Shown here in pieces: positions 51,796-63,485 of a stretch of 64,000 bases of DNA. Within the stretch, counting starts at the first letter, position 1. Each line of letters begins with the position of its first letter. The notes beneath the pieces are model-generated. The model did not search any database. It had not been told where the DNA came from and saw only the letters and a program-made list of their open reading frames with translations. Made by a program: the position numbers and the translations under genes. The DNA comes from Kribbella antibiotica (GTDB taxonomy: Bacteria; Actinomycetota; Actinomycetes; Propionibacteriales; Kribbellaceae): positions 28,536 to 92,535 of the forward strand of contig NZ_SMKX01000015.1 of the NCBI RefSeq assembly GCF_004349055.1. The letters run 5' to 3'.

Positions 51796-52371
51796 ATGGG
51801 ACTGATCAAGGTCACCGTCCACGCGGCCGATCCGTTCACGCTGACCGGGCTCAAGGTCATGCTCCGGCACCTGCCGCAGGTCGTCGTGGTGAACGCAACT
51901 GAGGCCGGAGCGGTCGACGTCGTGGTCGTCGCGGTCGAACGATTGTCCGGCGCGGGACAGCAACTGCTCCGTGCAGCCGCCGCGGCCGGCCGTGCGCCAG
52001 TCGTGCTGATCGCGAACGAGATCGAGGACGGGCAACTGCTGTTGGCCCTGCAATGCCAGGTGGTCTCGATCGTCTCCCGAGCCACCGCGGACGAGAACCG
52101 GCTCCGGCACGCCATCCTGACCGCCGCGCGGGGCGAGTCCGATCTGTGTTCACCCGCGGGACCCGAGAACCACTCAGCTGAGTTGTCGATGCGTGAGGTG
52201 GACGTCGTTCGGTTGATGGCCGAGGGCTTGGACACCTACCAGATCGGCGAGGAGCTCGGGTACTCCGAGCGCACGATCAAAAACATCATCTACGCCTTCA
52301 CAACCCGGGTTCAGCTGCGGAACCGGCCGCACGCGGTCTCCTACGCTCTGCGAACAGGAGTCATCTGGTGA
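51796..52371 (+). CDS. LuxR-type regulator with degenerate receiver domain (first of tandem pair)
   Basis: 191 residues. The N-terminal 120 residues follow the receiver fold (IKVTVHAADPFTLTGLKVML), but the phosphoacceptor strand reads VDVVVVAVERL without the acidic residue. A C-terminal LuxR HTH follows, with LSMREVDVVRLMAEGLDTYQIGEELGYSERTIKNII. It is therefore probably a phosphorylation-independent DNA-binding protein. ATG 51796 follows TGAGGA; the frame is open further 5' but not plausible. Its stop overlaps the start of a paralogue (GTGA), so the two are cotranslated and may form a heterodimer. Confidence 0.87.
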   Translation: MGLIKVTVHAADPFTLTGLKVMLRHLPQVVVVNATEAGAVDVVVVAVERLSGAGQQLLRAAAAAGRAPVVLIANEIEDGQLLLALQCQVVSIVSRATADENRLRHAILTAARGESDLCSPAGPENHSAELSMREVDVVRLMAEGLDTYQIGEELGYSERTIKNIIYAFTTRVQLRNRPHAVSYALRTGVIW

Positions 52372-53009
52372 AGCGGCCCACGACTGTCGCCGTCCACGCG
52401 TCCGACCCAGTCACCGCGCGCGGCGCAGACCACCTCCTGCACGCCGACGCCCGGCTGACTGTGCTGGCCGAGGGCGACGACCTGTGCGACGCCGCCGTGC
52501 TCGTAGTTATCGGTGAGTCGGTCACCGATCGCGCACTCTCCTTCCTGAGCAGGGCGCGGGCCACGTCACGACTTGAGTCACCGCCGCGGTGTGTCATCGT
52601 CAGCGACCAGCTCCAGCTGGACGGCCTGGCAGTACTCCAGTACGGCGTCGCCGCCGTACTGCCGCGGAGCCGGACCAGCGGCGAGAAGCTGGTGCAGACA
52701 GTGCTCGCGGTCAGCCGGGGTGCGGCGTATCTGCCCGCCTGGTTGCAGGGTGACCTGCTGGCTCAGTTCGACCGGCTGCAGCGCGACGTACTGGAACCCA
52801 ACGGGCTCACCCTGTCCGGACTGTCCGCCCGCGAGCGTGACATCCTCCGGCTGGTGGCCGAGGGCGACAGCACCGAGGAGATCGCGGTGAAGCTCGAGTA
52901 CTCCGAACGGACTGTGAAGAACGTGCTCCAGCTGCTCATGCGGCGGCACCGGCTCAAGAACCGCGCCCACGCGGTCGCCTTCGCCTGGCGGACCGGTGTG
53001 CTGGGCTAG
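52368..53009 (+). CDS. LuxR-type regulator with degenerate receiver domain (second of tandem pair)
   Basis: 213 residues, paralogous to the preceding protein. The N-terminus TTVAVHASDPVTARGADHLL resembles a receiver, but CDAAVLVVIGESV replaces the aspartate strand. The LuxR HTH contains LSARERDILRLVAEGDSTEEIAVKLEYSERTVKNVL. GTG 52368 overlaps the previous stop. The 3' end overlaps the convergent ATP-grasp gene by 4 nt. No kinase gene accompanies the pair, consistent with loss of phosphorylation. Confidence 0.87.
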   Translation: MKRPTTVAVHASDPVTARGADHLLHADARLTVLAEGDDLCDAAVLVVIGESVTDRALSFLSRARATSRLESPPRCVIVSDQLQLDGLAVLQYGVAAVLPRSRTSGEKLVQTVLAVSRGAAYLPAWLQGDLLAQFDRLQRDVLEPNGLTLSGLSARERDILRLVAEGDSTEEIAVKLEYSERTVKNVLQLLMRRHRLKNRAHAVAFAWRTGVLG

Positions 53010-53815
53010 AACAAGGCTCTGATCAGTTCCTGAGGATCACGGGACGACGGCCAGTCGCTGACCTGCCCGTCCCCGATTTCCACCACGCGCCACTCACCAT
53101 CTGCGCGCCTGGTGAGATCCACAGTCACGAACGGCAGCGCCAGGTCAGCCACCAACGGCTCAACCTCCACCAGATCCACCCCGTCCGGTACGGCGTCAGG
53201 TGTATCCGGATGCGGAGTCACCAGCACGCACCGCCCGCCGACCCACCATGTGCGCGCTTCGACACCAGTGAACTGCTCAAAGCGCCGTACGACGAACCCA
53301 CCGGCGAACGAGTCCTCCCGCAGCTCCAGGAACCGCTTGGCCACCCGCTCAACCGCAGTGGCGTCAGCAACATCGGGGATGTAGGCCGCCTCATCCCAGT
53401 AGTGCTTCATCGACTTCACATAGTCCCGCAGCACCGCAGGGCCTTTCCCCAGCTCCCCTACCGCAGTCACTAGCGCACCAACGTCATCCCCCACCGTCCA
53501 CACCGACTCCGGAGTCACGTCGCGCAGTGCGTCGTACCAGCCTGGCAACTCATGCGCAGCCCGATAGCTCTCCGCGCTGGTCCGCAGCGTCACGCCGCGA
53601 GCTTCCAGTGCCGCAGCAAAGCCGTCGTACTGGGCTGTGGTCAGCATCCACCCGCGATACACCGCATCGTCAGCGGCCGGCACGCCTTCCACCGTCAATG
53701 CATCATGGTCGATCCGCGCCACCGCGACGCCCAGCTCCCGCGCAGCCGCGGCCTGCGCCGCGAAGTGCGGATCGACTCGCCGCGGGTTCAGGGGATCACC
53801 AGGCACCAGCAACAT
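53006..53815 (-). CDS. ATP-grasp domain protein
   Basis: 269 residues. The N-terminal pre-ATP-grasp region is MLLVPGDPLNPRRVDPHF. The central KSMKHYWDEAAYIPDV and GGFVVRRFEQFTG segments and the C-terminal FVTVDLTRRADGEWRVVEIGDGQVSDW are the ATP- and Mg-binding parts of a RimK/R2K-type ATP-grasp fold. It probably ligates an amine to a carboxylate or modifies a peptide; the substrate is unknown and no precursor peptide lies beside it. ATG 53815 has GGGAGG upstream and is preferred to the long 5' open frame. Confidence 0.8.
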   Translation of the reverse strand: MLLVPGDPLNPRRVDPHFAAQAAAARELGVAVARIDHDALTVEGVPAADDAVYRGWMLTTAQYDGFAAALEARGVTLRTSAESYRAAHELPGWYDALRDVTPESVWTVGDDVGALVTAVGELGKGPAVLRDYVKSMKHYWDEAAYIPDVADATAVERVAKRFLELREDSFAGGFVVRRFEQFTGVEARTWWVGGRCVLVTPHPDTPDAVPDGVDLVEVEPLVADLALPFVTVDLTRRADGEWRVVEIGDGQVSDWPSSRDPQELIRALF

Positions 53816-53887
53816 GGCTCCATCCTCCCTAAAACTCGGCGGCCATACCCGACAGCGGGTGTCGTGATTCGATGGGAGTCTGTTCCT

Positions 53888-54244
53888 GTGCCACCCGACC
53901 TCACCGAGTTCCGCGACCTCCTGACCGCCGATCGCGAGCGAACCCGCAAGCTGATCACCGCACTCACGCAGAACGTCAGCACGATCGTCGAGGCCAGCCA
54001 GCTCACCGCAACCGACGACGAGCACGACCCTGAAGGCGCCACGATCGCCTTTGAGCGCTCACAAACCAGCGCTCTGCTAGCCGCAGCCACCAGCCACTTG
54101 GCAGATGTGGACCTGGCCCTGGCCCACCTCACGGACGGCACCTACGGCGTCTGTGAACACTGTGGCACCCACATCTCTCCCGAGCGCCTGCTAGCCCGCC
54201 CAGCAGCCCGCACCTGCATCACCTGCGCCGAAGGACTCCAGTGA
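53888..54244 (+). CDS. TraR/DksA family zinc-finger protein
   Basis: 118 residues. An N-terminal helical hairpin (about 1-85) is followed by a C4 zinc finger: CEHC-x17-CITC near the C-terminus. DksA-type proteins enter the RNA polymerase secondary channel, but actinobacterial members of this small size are often uncharacterised. GTG 53888 has GGGAG 9 nt upstream. Its stop overlaps the rarA GTG start (position 54241), so the two genes are cotranslated. Confidence 0.85.
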   Translation: MPPDLTEFRDLLTADRERTRKLITALTQNVSTIVEASQLTATDDEHDPEGATIAFERSQTSALLAAATSHLADVDLALAHLTDGTYGVCEHCGTHISPERLLARPAARTCITCAEGLQ

Positions 54245-55485
54245 CCACGGACGGACTCTTCGAGTTGCCCCAGCCAACAGACGACATACCCGGTACGGCG
54301 CCACTCGCGGTGCGGATGCGGCCGCGCACACCGTCTGAGGTGGTCGGCCAGACGCACCTCCTGCAGCCCGGCACGCCGCTGCGGCGACTACTGGAAGGCG
54401 GTGCCGCAGCATCGGTGCTGCTGTACGGACCACCCGGCACCGGCAAGACCACCATCGCGCGCCTGCTCGCCGTACAGGACACGCGGTACTTCGTTGCGCT
54501 GTCGGCGCTGTCGAGCGGTGTGAAGGAGCTCCGCGACGTGATCGGCGATGCGCGTCGCCGCCGCAACCGACAGACGGTGCTGTTCATCGACGAAGTACAC
54601 CGCTTCTCCAAGACCCAGCAGGACGCGCTCCTCGGCGCTGTCGAAGACCGCCTGGTCCTGCTGGTCGCCGCCACGACAGAGAACCCGTCGTTCTCCGTCG
54701 TCACACCGTTACTGTCGCGCCTACTGGTCCTACCGCTCAGATCCCTGACCGACGACGACGTCCGCGAGCTACTCCGGCGTGCGGTGAAGGAAGAGCGCGG
54801 ACTCAACGGCGCAGTCTCGCTGTCGACCGAGGCCGAGGACGCACTGGTGCGGCTGTCCGGAGGCGATGCCCGTAGCGCCCTCACCGCACTAGAGGCGAGC
54901 GCCGACGGCCTAGCCGGCACCACGGTGATCGACGTACCGGCTGTGGAGCGAGCTGTCGCCGAGGCGAGCGTCCGCTACGACCGTCAGGGTGACCAGCACT
55001 ACGACGTCATCAGCGCCTTCATCAAATCCATCCGAGGCTCCGACCCGGATGCCGCACTGCACTACCTCGCCCGCATGCTGGTGGCTGGTGAGGACCCGCG
55101 CTTCATCGCCCGCCGCCTCATGGTCCACGCCAGTGAGGACATCGGTCTGGCCGATCCCACTGCGCTGCAGGCCGCGGTGGCCGCAGCCCAGACTGTCCAG
55201 TTCGTCGGTATGCCAGAGGCACGCCTCGCGCTGGCACAGGCCACCGTGCATCTGGCCGTGGCGCCCAAGTCCAACACCATCGTCAACGCCATCGACGCGG
55301 CCATGTCCGACGTACGGGCCGGTCTGATCGGCGACGTACCGGCGCATCTCCGCCAGGGCCGCTACAAGGGTGCCGAAGAGCTCGGGAACGCGGTCGGCTA
55401 TCGGTCGCCGCACAACAATGCCGACGGTGCCGTGGGACAGCAGTACCTACCGGACCCGCTGGTGGGGAAGCGCTACTACAGGTAG
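54241..55485 (+). CDS. rarA: Replication-associated recombination protein A (AAA+ ATPase)
   Basis: 414 residues of the RarA/MgsA/WRNIP1 family. Walker A is GPPGTGKTT (63-71), Walker B is [15 protein letters not shown] (113-127), and sensor-1 lies in TTENPSFSV. The C-terminal tetramerisation region contains [16 protein letters not shown]. It acts at stalled replication forks. GTG 54241 overlaps the DksA-like stop. The 3' end overlaps the convergent DUF2550 gene by 10 nt. Confidence 0.94.
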   Translation: MTTDGLFELPQPTDDIPGTAPLAVRMRPRTPSEVVGQTHLLQPGTPLRRLLEGGAAASVLLYGPPGTGKTTIARLLAVQDTRYFVALSALSSGVKELRDVIGDARRRRNRQTVLFIDEVHRFSKTQQDALLGAVEDRLVLLVAATTENPSFSVVTPLLSRLLVLPLRSLTDDDVRELLRRAVKEERGLNGAVSLSTEAEDALVRLSGGDARSALTALEASADGLAGTTVIDVPAVERAVAEASVRYDRQGDQHYDVISAFIKSIRGSDPDAALHYLARMLVAGEDPRFIARRLMVHASEDIGLADPTALQAAVAAAQTVQFVGMPEARLALAQATVHLAVAPKSNTIVNAIDAAMSDVRAGLIGDVPAHLRQGRYKGAEELGNAVGYRSPHNNADGAVGQQYLPDPLVGKRYYR

Positions 55486-55907
55486 GTCTGCGTGCTGGGG
55501 GGTGCGGATTCCATCCAGGCCAGGACGCCGGTGAGGGCTTCTTCGGTCATGGCGAAGTGGACGGTTTTGTCGCGGAGCTCGGCATCGACGATGACATGGC
55601 CGGCGTAGGTGACAAGCGGTTCGTTGCCCATCGGGCGACGGGTCTTCACGCCTTCGAGCTGACGACGGTTCACGGTCAGCTTCGGCCACCAGGCGAGGCT
55701 GAAGACGCGGAACCACTGCAGGTCGTCACCGACGTAGCGGGCCAGGCCGAGGGCCCAGCCGCGGCCGTGGTCCTTCTCGGCCAGCTGCAGGCTGCAATCG
55801 AAGGTGCCGCCGTCTCTGGTCAGCCAGCGACGACGGCACGAGAAAGCGATGACGAACAGTACGGCGGCAGCCAAACAGACCCCGACCACATCGAGGACTG
55901 TTCCCAT
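55476..55907 (-). CDS. DUF2550 domain membrane protein
   Basis: 143 residues. One N-terminal membrane segment (about 4-25) is followed by a cytoplasmic domain with [33 protein letters not shown] and the DUF2550 pattern. Genes of this family sit just downstream of atpC in many actinobacteria, so a link to the ATP synthase or to the membrane is plausible but unproven. A CATAAT -10-like element lies at 55984-55989 on the minus strand, so it may have its own promoter beyond the atp terminator. Confidence 0.88.
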   Translation of the reverse strand: MGTVLDVVGVCLAAAVLFVIAFSCRRRWLTRDGGTFDCSLQLAEKDHGRGWALGLARYVGDDLQWFRVFSLAWWPKLTVNRRQLEGVKTRRPMGNEPLVTYAGHVIVDAELRDKTVHFAMTEEALTGVLAWMESAPPSTQTYL

Positions 55908-55990
55908 ACCTTGCCGACCCCATTTCCGGTGCCTGTGCGTCCCGGCACCGCCGGAGAACCCGTACTGTCAGTGACGTTCTTCGATTATGA

Positions 55991-56028
55991 CAGGTGGGGT
56001 GGAGCCGTGATCGGCCCCACCCCACCTG
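55991..56028. terminator. Hairpin terminator after the atp operon
   Basis: The arms CAGGTGGGGTGG and CCACCCCACCTG (55991-56002 and 56017-56028) form 12 perfect pairs. The stem is extended by GCCG/CGGC inside one A-C mismatch, with loop TGAT. It starts 8 nt past the atpC stop (56036) in the direction of transcription. No long U-tract is present. Confidence 0.75.
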
Positions 56029-56035
56029 CACTACT

Positions 56036-56439
56036 TCAGGATGCTGTTTCGGCGGCCCGAACCCGGGCCTCGGCGGCGCGGACCTCGTCCGCGTCGGCCT
56101 CACTGGCGGTGCCGGCCGCGAGCGCCTGCTCAAGCTCGCGACGGGCCTCCTCCAGGTCGATGTCGTGACCCAGCTCGGCGTTCTCGGCCAGGATCGAAAC
56201 CCGGTCGTTCGCCACCGAGATGAACCCGTCCGGGGCGGCCGCGACGAGGAACTCCCCGTCGACGGTCCGGACCTGGACGGTGCCACCCTGCAGCAGACCC
56301 AGCAGCGGAGCATGGCCCGGGAGGATACCGACGTCGCCATCGGTGGTGCGGGCGACCACGATCGTCGCCTGCCCCTCCCACACCACCCGCTCAGCCGCGA
56401 CCAGCGCGACCTCGAGGTGCTTGCCGGTGTCTTCAGCCA

Positions 56440-56440
<1 letters not shown>
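56036..56440 (-). CDS. atpC: F1 ATP synthase epsilon subunit
   Basis: 134 residues. The N-terminal beta-barrel domain (about 1-88) contains GQATIVVARTTDGDVGILPGHAPLLGLL and RVSILAENAELG. A C-terminal helical hairpin (about 90-134) is Ala- and Glu-rich and regulates ATPase activity. It sits in the central stalk with gamma. Its start overlaps the atpD stop (TAATG). It is the last gene of the operon, followed by a strong hairpin. Confidence 0.95.
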
Positions 56441-58811
<2,371 letters not shown>

Positions 58812-58817
58812 GGACGA

Positions 58818-60455
58818 TCAGCCCCGCTTCTGCTTGGTGATCTGCTCCTGCTCGACGTCCTCGGAGTCCAGCGCGACCGTCTCTTCCTTGCCGACGAGCA
58901 ACTGGCCGTCGGAGGTCTGGAAGGTCGGCTTGAACTTCGCCAGGGCGTCGGTGACCGCTGCGGCCGAGTCGTCCTCGAACTTGCCCGACTCGCGGACGGC
59001 GTCGAGCACCTTGCTGTCGCGGCGCAGGAAGTCCAGGAACTCACGCTCGAACCGGAGCACGTCCTCGACCGGTACGTCGTCGAACTTGCCGGTGGTGCCG
59101 GCCCAGATCGAGACGGTCTGGTCCTCGACCGGGTACGGCGAGTACTGCGGCTGACGCAGCAGCTCGACCAGCCGCTGACCGCGGTCCAGCTGACGGCGCG
59201 AGGTCGCGTCGAGGTCGGAGGCGAACATCGCGAACGCCTCCATCGCGCGGAACTGCGCGAGGTCCAGCTTCAGCGTTCCGGAGACCTTCTTCATACCCTT
59301 GACCTGGGCGGCACCGCCGACTCGCGACACCGAGATGCCGACGTCGATGGCGGGCCGGATGTTCGCGTTGAACAGGTCCGACTGGAGGAAGATCTGGCCG
59401 TCGGTGATGGAGATGACGTTGGTCGGGATGAAGGCCGAGACGTCGTTGGCCTTGGTCTCGATCACCGGCAGACCCGTCATCGACCCGGCGCCGAGCGCGT
59501 CGCTGAGCTTCGCACAGCGCTCGAGCAGCCGGCTGTGCAGGTAGAAGACGTCACCCGGGTAGGCCTCACGGCCCGGCGGGCGGCGCAGCAGCAGCGACAT
59601 CGAGCGGTACGCCTCGGCCTGCTTGGTCAGGTCGTCGAAGACGATCAGGACGTGCTTGCCCTGGTACATCCAGTGCTGACCGATCGCCGAGCCGGTGTAC
59701 GGCGCGACGTACTTGAAGCCGGCCGCGTCGGACGCCGGGGAGGCGACGATGGTGGTGTACTCCATCGCGCCGGCCTCTTCGAGCGCGCCGCGGACGGCAG
59801 CGATCGTCGAGCCCTTCTGGCCGATCGCGACGTAGATGCAGCGAACCTGCTTCTTCGGGTCGCCGGACTCCCAGTTGGCCTTCTGGTTGATGATCGTGTC
59901 GATCGCGATCGCGGTCTTGCCGGTCTTGCGGTCGCCGATGATCAGCTGACGCTGGCCACGGCCGATCGGGATCATGCCGTCGATCGCCTTGATACCGGTC
60001 TGCAGCGGCTCGCGGACCTCCTGGCGGTCCATGACGCCGGCCGCCTGCAGCTCCAGCGCACGGGTGCCCTCGAGGCCGGTGATCTCACCGAGGCCGTCGA
60101 TCGGCGTACCGAGCGGGTCGACGACGCGACCCAGGTAGCCCTCGCCGACGGGGACCGAGAGGACGGTGCCGGTACGACGTACCTGCTGGCCCTCCTCGAT
60201 GCCACCGAACTCACCGAGGACGACGACGCCGATGTTGCGGACGTCGAGGTTCAGCGCGATGCCCTGGGTACCGTCCTCGAAGACGAGCAGCTCGTTCGTC
60301 ATCACCGAGGGCAGGCCCTCGACGTGTGCGATGCCGTCACCCGCGTCGATCACGGTGCCGACCTCTTCGCGGGCCGCCTCGTCCGGCTCGTAGTTGCGGA
60401 CGAACTGATCCAGGGCGTCCCGGATCTCCTCCGGCCTGATCGTGAGCTCAGCCAT
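58818..60455 (-). CDS. atpA: F1 ATP synthase alpha subunit
   Basis: 545 residues, slightly longer than E. coli AtpA because of a C-terminal extension typical of actinobacteria ([14 protein letters not shown]). The P-loop is GDRKTGKT (174-181), with [33 protein letters not shown] and [10 protein letters not shown] segments following. It binds nucleotide non-catalytically. ATG 60455 gives the canonical [11 protein letters not shown] start with GGAAGA upstream; the open frame to 60539 is not used. A 101-nt gap separates it from atpH. Confidence 0.97.
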   Translation of the reverse strand: MAELTIRPEEIRDALDQFVRNYEPDEAAREEVGTVIDAGDGIAHVEGLPSVMTNELLVFEDGTQGIALNLDVRNIGVVVLGEFGGIEEGQQVRRTGTVLSVPVGEGYLGRVVDPLGTPIDGLGEITGLEGTRALELQAAGVMDRQEVREPLQTGIKAIDGMIPIGRGQRQLIIGDRKTGKTAIAIDTIINQKANWESGDPKKQVRCIYVAIGQKGSTIAAVRGALEEAGAMEYTTIVASPASDAAGFKYVAPYTGSAIGQHWMYQGKHVLIVFDDLTKQAEAYRSMSLLLRRPPGREAYPGDVFYLHSRLLERCAKLSDALGAGSMTGLPVIETKANDVSAFIPTNVISITDGQIFLQSDLFNANIRPAIDVGISVSRVGGAAQVKGMKKVSGTLKLDLAQFRAMEAFAMFASDLDATSRRQLDRGQRLVELLRQPQYSPYPVEDQTVSIWAGTTGKFDDVPVEDVLRFEREFLDFLRRDSKVLDAVRESGKFEDDSAAAVTDALAKFKPTFQTSDGQLLVGKEETVALDSEDVEQEQITKQKRG

Positions 60456-60556
60456 TATCTTCCGTCCCTGCTTCCTTGACCTTCTGGCCTGGTGATTGGC
60501 TCTAGAGGCTTCAGTAATATCCAGGCCGCTAGCGCTCATAACTCTGTCGTTAGGGG

Positions 60557-61354
60557 TCAGCCCGCGATGCGCCGTTGCGCCTCGTCGAGCCGGGCCGCGA
60601 TGGTTCCGTCGATCACTTCGTCACCGATGTCCACCCGGACGCCGCCGACGACCTTGGGGTCGACGATCACGTTCAGCTGGATGTCGCGGCCGTACTGCCG
60701 GCCCAGCGCCGTGGCGAGCCTGGTGCGATCGGCCTCGGACAGGTCCGCGGCGACGCGAACGGTCGCGATGCTGGCGCTGCGCCGGGAGGCCGCGGCCACC
60801 TGGTAGGACCGCATCGAGCCCGCGAAGTTGCGGCCCCGGCCGTCCACCGCACGCTCGGCCAGCCGCACGGTGACGGCGTTGGCCTTGCCCTGCAGCAGCC
60901 CGTGGATCAGCTCCTGGCGAGTGGCCACCGGGATGTTGCGGTCACTCAGCTTGTCGCTCAGTGCCCGCTCCGCGGTGACGATGCGGTCGAGCCGGAAGAG
61001 CTCGTCCTCGATGTCGTCCAGCTTGCGCTGGCCGTCGGCGTACGCGACGTCGGCCTGGACACTCAGCTCGTCGAGCGAGTCACCCAAGTCGCGCCCGCTC
61101 ACCCAGCGGCCCGCGACAGCGGCGGTCAGGATCTCCAGCGCCTGGGCGGAGATCTTGCCGCCGAGCAGCTGCCCGGCCAGACCGGTCCGGGTCGCCACCG
61201 GGCGCGCCGGGTCGGTCAGGGCGCGCCGCAGCGAGCCGTTGCCGTCGAGCAGCTTGGCCACCGAGAACAGCTCGGCACCGAGTCCTTCGGTGACGGTGAC
61301 ACCCGCCAGGACCTGCTCGGCCTTGGCGAGTGACTCCCTCGAGGTGCCGCGCAT
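60557..61354 (-). CDS. atpH: F1 ATP synthase delta subunit
   Basis: 265 residues, longer than the 177 of E. coli, as in other actinobacteria. The delta fold lies in the C-terminal part: [39 protein letters not shown] and the C-terminal [25 protein letters not shown] signature. It links the peripheral stalk to the top of alpha3beta3. The start overlaps the atpF stop. Confidence 0.95.
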   Translation of the reverse strand: MRGTSRESLAKAEQVLAGVTVTEGLGAELFSVAKLLDGNGSLRRALTDPARPVATRTGLAGQLLGGKISAQALEILTAAVAGRWVSGRDLGDSLDELSVQADVAYADGQRKLDDIEDELFRLDRIVTAERALSDKLSDRNIPVATRQELIHGLLQGKANAVTVRLAERAVDGRGRNFAGSMRSYQVAAASRRSASIATVRVAADLSEADRTRLATALGRQYGRDIQLNVIVDPKVVGGVRVDIGDEVIDGTIAARLDEAQRRIAG

Positions 61355-61923
61355 CAGCCGTCCGTTCCGACAGCCTGGCGCGCCGACTCCGACGCCTCCA
61401 GGTCTGCCAGGAAGCGCTCGACGGTCCGGCGCTGCCGGGCCTCGTCCTCGAGCGACTCCCCGACAATGCGGCCGGCCAGCGTGGTCGCCATCGTGCCGAC
61501 CTCGCTGCGGAGCGAGGCCACGGCCTGCGTCCGCTCGGCGTCGATCTGGGCGCGCGCGTGCGTCACGATCCGCTCGGCCTCGACGTTCGCCTGCTCACGC
61601 AGCTCCGCGATGATCTGCGCACCCTGCTCACGCGCGTCCTCACGGATCTTCGCAGCCTCCGAGCGAGCCTCGGCCAGCTGCGCGTTGTACTTCTCCAAAG
61701 CCGCCTTCGCCTCGGCCTGGGCCTGCTTGGCCTCGTTCATCCCGCCTTCGATCGCCGCGGTCCGATCGGCATACGCCTTCTCGAACTTCGGTACGACGAT
61801 CTTGGCGAAGGCGATGGCCAGCAGGATCAGGAAGACGAAACCGAAGATGATCTCGGCAGTGTGCGGCAACAGCGGGCTGGCGGTCTCGCCCGCCTCGCTC
61901 AGCGGTAGCACCATCGTCGTCAT
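61354..61923 (-). CDS. atpF: Fo ATP synthase subunit b
   Basis: 189 residues. One membrane segment (about 24-45, IIFGFVFLILLAIAFAKIVV) is followed by a long charged coiled coil (about 55-175, with AKQAQAEAKAALEKYNAQLAEA and IREDAREQGAQII) that forms the peripheral stalk. ATG 61923 has AGGA upstream. It precedes atpH with a short overlap. Confidence 0.95.
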   Translation of the reverse strand: MTTMVLPLSEAGETASPLLPHTAEIIFGFVFLILLAIAFAKIVVPKFEKAYADRTAAIEGGMNEAKQAQAEAKAALEKYNAQLAEARSEAAKIREDAREQGAQIIAELREQANVEAERIVTHARAQIDAERTQAVASLRSEVGTMATTLAGRIVGESLEDEARQRRTVERFLADLEASESARQAVGTDG

Positions 61924-61955
61924 ATCTGTGTCCTGTCAGTCAGGGGAGGAAAGGG

Positions 61956-62189
61956 TCAGGCCTGGCCCTTGAACACGAACGCGAGCGCAATACCGATGAT
62001 CGCGAGAACCTCGGTGACGCCGAAGCCGATCCAGGCGATCGACTGGAGCTTGTTCTGAGCCTCCGGCTGGCGAGCGGTGCCGTTGATGACGGCAGCGAAG
62101 ATCAGGCCGACGCCAACACCCGGGCCGATCGCAGCCAGGCCGTAGCCCAGAACGGCGATGTCACCGGTGATTTCGAGAGCCATGCTCAT
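61956..62189 (-). CDS. atpE: Fo ATP synthase subunit c
   Basis: 77 residues in two membrane helices. The ion-binding Glu60 lies in [11 protein letters not shown], and the connecting loop [10 protein letters not shown] (36-45) contains the conserved Arg-Gln-Pro. No sodium-ligand set is apparent, so protons are the likely coupling ion. An AAAGGAA lies upstream of ATG 62189. A small hairpin precedes the gene (62210-62226). Confidence 0.96.
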   Translation of the reverse strand: MSMALEITGDIAVLGYGLAAIGPGVGVGLIFAAVINGTARQPEAQNKLQSIAWIGFGVTEVLAIIGIALAFVFKGQA

Positions 62190-62209
62190 TTCGGTGTTTC
62201 CTTTCGGTA

Positions 62210-62226
62210 CGGATAGGGGCTATCCG
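62210..62226 (-). other. Intercistronic hairpin between atpB and atpE
   Basis: CGGATA (62210-62215) and TATCCG (62221-62226) form a 6-bp stem with a 5-nt loop in the 89-nt gap between the a- and c-subunit genes. It lies about 20 nt upstream of the atpE start. It may affect mRNA stability or c-subunit translation; this is inference. Confidence 0.35.
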
Positions 62227-62278
62227 GGTTTCCGTCAACTACGGGTCTAGGGGTACTACGGGCCTTACGAACTGGGGA

Positions 62279-63061
62279 TCAGTGCTCGTCGGCGATGGCG
62301 CTGCCGATGTACTGCGCGGTCAGGACCACGAAGATGTACGCCTGGATGCACTGGACGAACAGCTCCAGGCCGGCGATCGCGAGGCCCATCAAGAAGGTGA
62401 TGATGCCGACGCCGCCGAGCGCGATGCTGCCGGACTCGAACACCATGTACTCGCCGCCGAGAACGAACACCAGCAGCAGGATGTGACCGGCGAACATGTT
62501 GGCGAACAGCCGCAGACTCAGCGAGACCGGGCGCACCAGGATGTTCGAGATGAACTCGATCGGGATCATCAGCGGCATCAGCCAGCCGGGAACGCCGGCG
62601 GGCATCGTCTGGTGCTTGAAATAGCCCCAGAGGCCCTTCCGCTTGATCCCGACCGCGTTGTAGATGACCCAGCTCATGATCGCGGCCACGTACGCCCAGC
62701 CGATGTGGCTGAAGGTCGGGAACTGGATCAGCGGGATCGACGCGGCGACGTTGTTCAGCAGGATGAAGAAGAACAGGCCGGTCAGGTACGGCACGAACTT
62801 CATGTAGTCCTTGCTGCCGATCGCGTCCCGCGCGATCGAGTTCCGGACGAAGTTGTAGCCCAACTCGCCCGCGAACTGCAGCTTGCTCGGGACCACGGCC
62901 GCCTTGCGCGACGCGCCCCAGAAGAACCAGATGATGACGACAACGCTGAGCGCAGCCACCAGGACCGGCTTGGTGAACCAGTCCACGCCGTGAATGATCG
63001 GCGGGGTGTCGAAATTCTGTGGACCGGGCGGGGTGAACTCGGTCGGAACGCCGGCAATCAC
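62279..63061 (-). CDS. atpB: Fo ATP synthase subunit a
   Basis: 260 residues with five to six membrane segments. The essential Arg lies in SLRLFANMFAGH, and the C-terminal GLELFVQCIQAYIFVVLTAQYIG matches the family. It provides the proton half-channels against the c ring. GTG 63061 is supported by GAGAGGAGA about 5 nt upstream. Confidence 0.96.
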   Translation of the reverse strand: MIAGVPTEFTPPGPQNFDTPPIIHGVDWFTKPVLVAALSVVVIIWFFWGASRKAAVVPSKLQFAGELGYNFVRNSIARDAIGSKDYMKFVPYLTGLFFFILLNNVAASIPLIQFPTFSHIGWAYVAAIMSWVIYNAVGIKRKGLWGYFKHQTMPAGVPGWLMPLMIPIEFISNILVRPVSLSLRLFANMFAGHILLLVFVLGGEYMVFESGSIALGGVGIITFLMGLAIAGLELFVQCIQAYIFVVLTAQYIGSAIADEH

Positions 63062-63179
63062 CGGGTCTCCTCTCGCGTCGTGCTCAAGTCGGACGCCTTG
63101 TGGCTAAGGGCAGGGCGGCTCAGGGCATGGCGGTCAACAACGTCAGACCCGGTGCGGATCGGACTGTTCCCCGAAGGGA

Positions 63180-63395
63180 TCAGGACCGCGACCCGTACCG
63201 GTAGTGCAACAGCAGGATGGTGAGCCCGGCGCCAAGCACGATGCCCACCAGAACGAGAAACTGGGTGCCGAACAAGCGATCCAGCCCGAACCCGATGCCC
63301 CCGTAGATCAGGACACCGCCGATCAAGTAGGACAGGACCCGCCAGCCGTCGCCCGCAGTATTGGGTGTCGGCTTCGGATCCTTGTGCTCGCTCAT
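63180..63395 (-). CDS. AtpZ/AtpI-type small membrane protein
   Basis: 71 residues with two membrane helices (about 22-40 and 46-64: VLSYLIGGVLIYGGIGFGLDRLFG and LVLVGIVLGAGLTILLLHY). This matches the AtpZ family found at the start of many atp operons, implicated in Mg transport or Fo assembly. ATG 63395 gives the N-terminus MSEHKDPKPTP. About 118 nt separate it from atpB; nothing recognisable lies there. Confidence 0.85.
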   Translation of the reverse strand: MSEHKDPKPTPNTAGDGWRVLSYLIGGVLIYGGIGFGLDRLFGTQFLVLVGIVLGAGLTILLLHYRYGSRS

Positions 63396-63485
63396 TGGCA
63401 CCCGAAAGGTACCAGCCCGCGACACGCCGGGTCACATCGGCACCCGCGACGTCCGTCACAGCACCGAAGCCGCTACCAGGCGTGA

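Noticed and set aside
55965..55993. CTGTCA/TGACAG inverted repeat near the DUF2550 promoter
   Set aside because: Six-bp arms 17 bp apart partly overlap the atp terminator arm; too weak to separate from chance.
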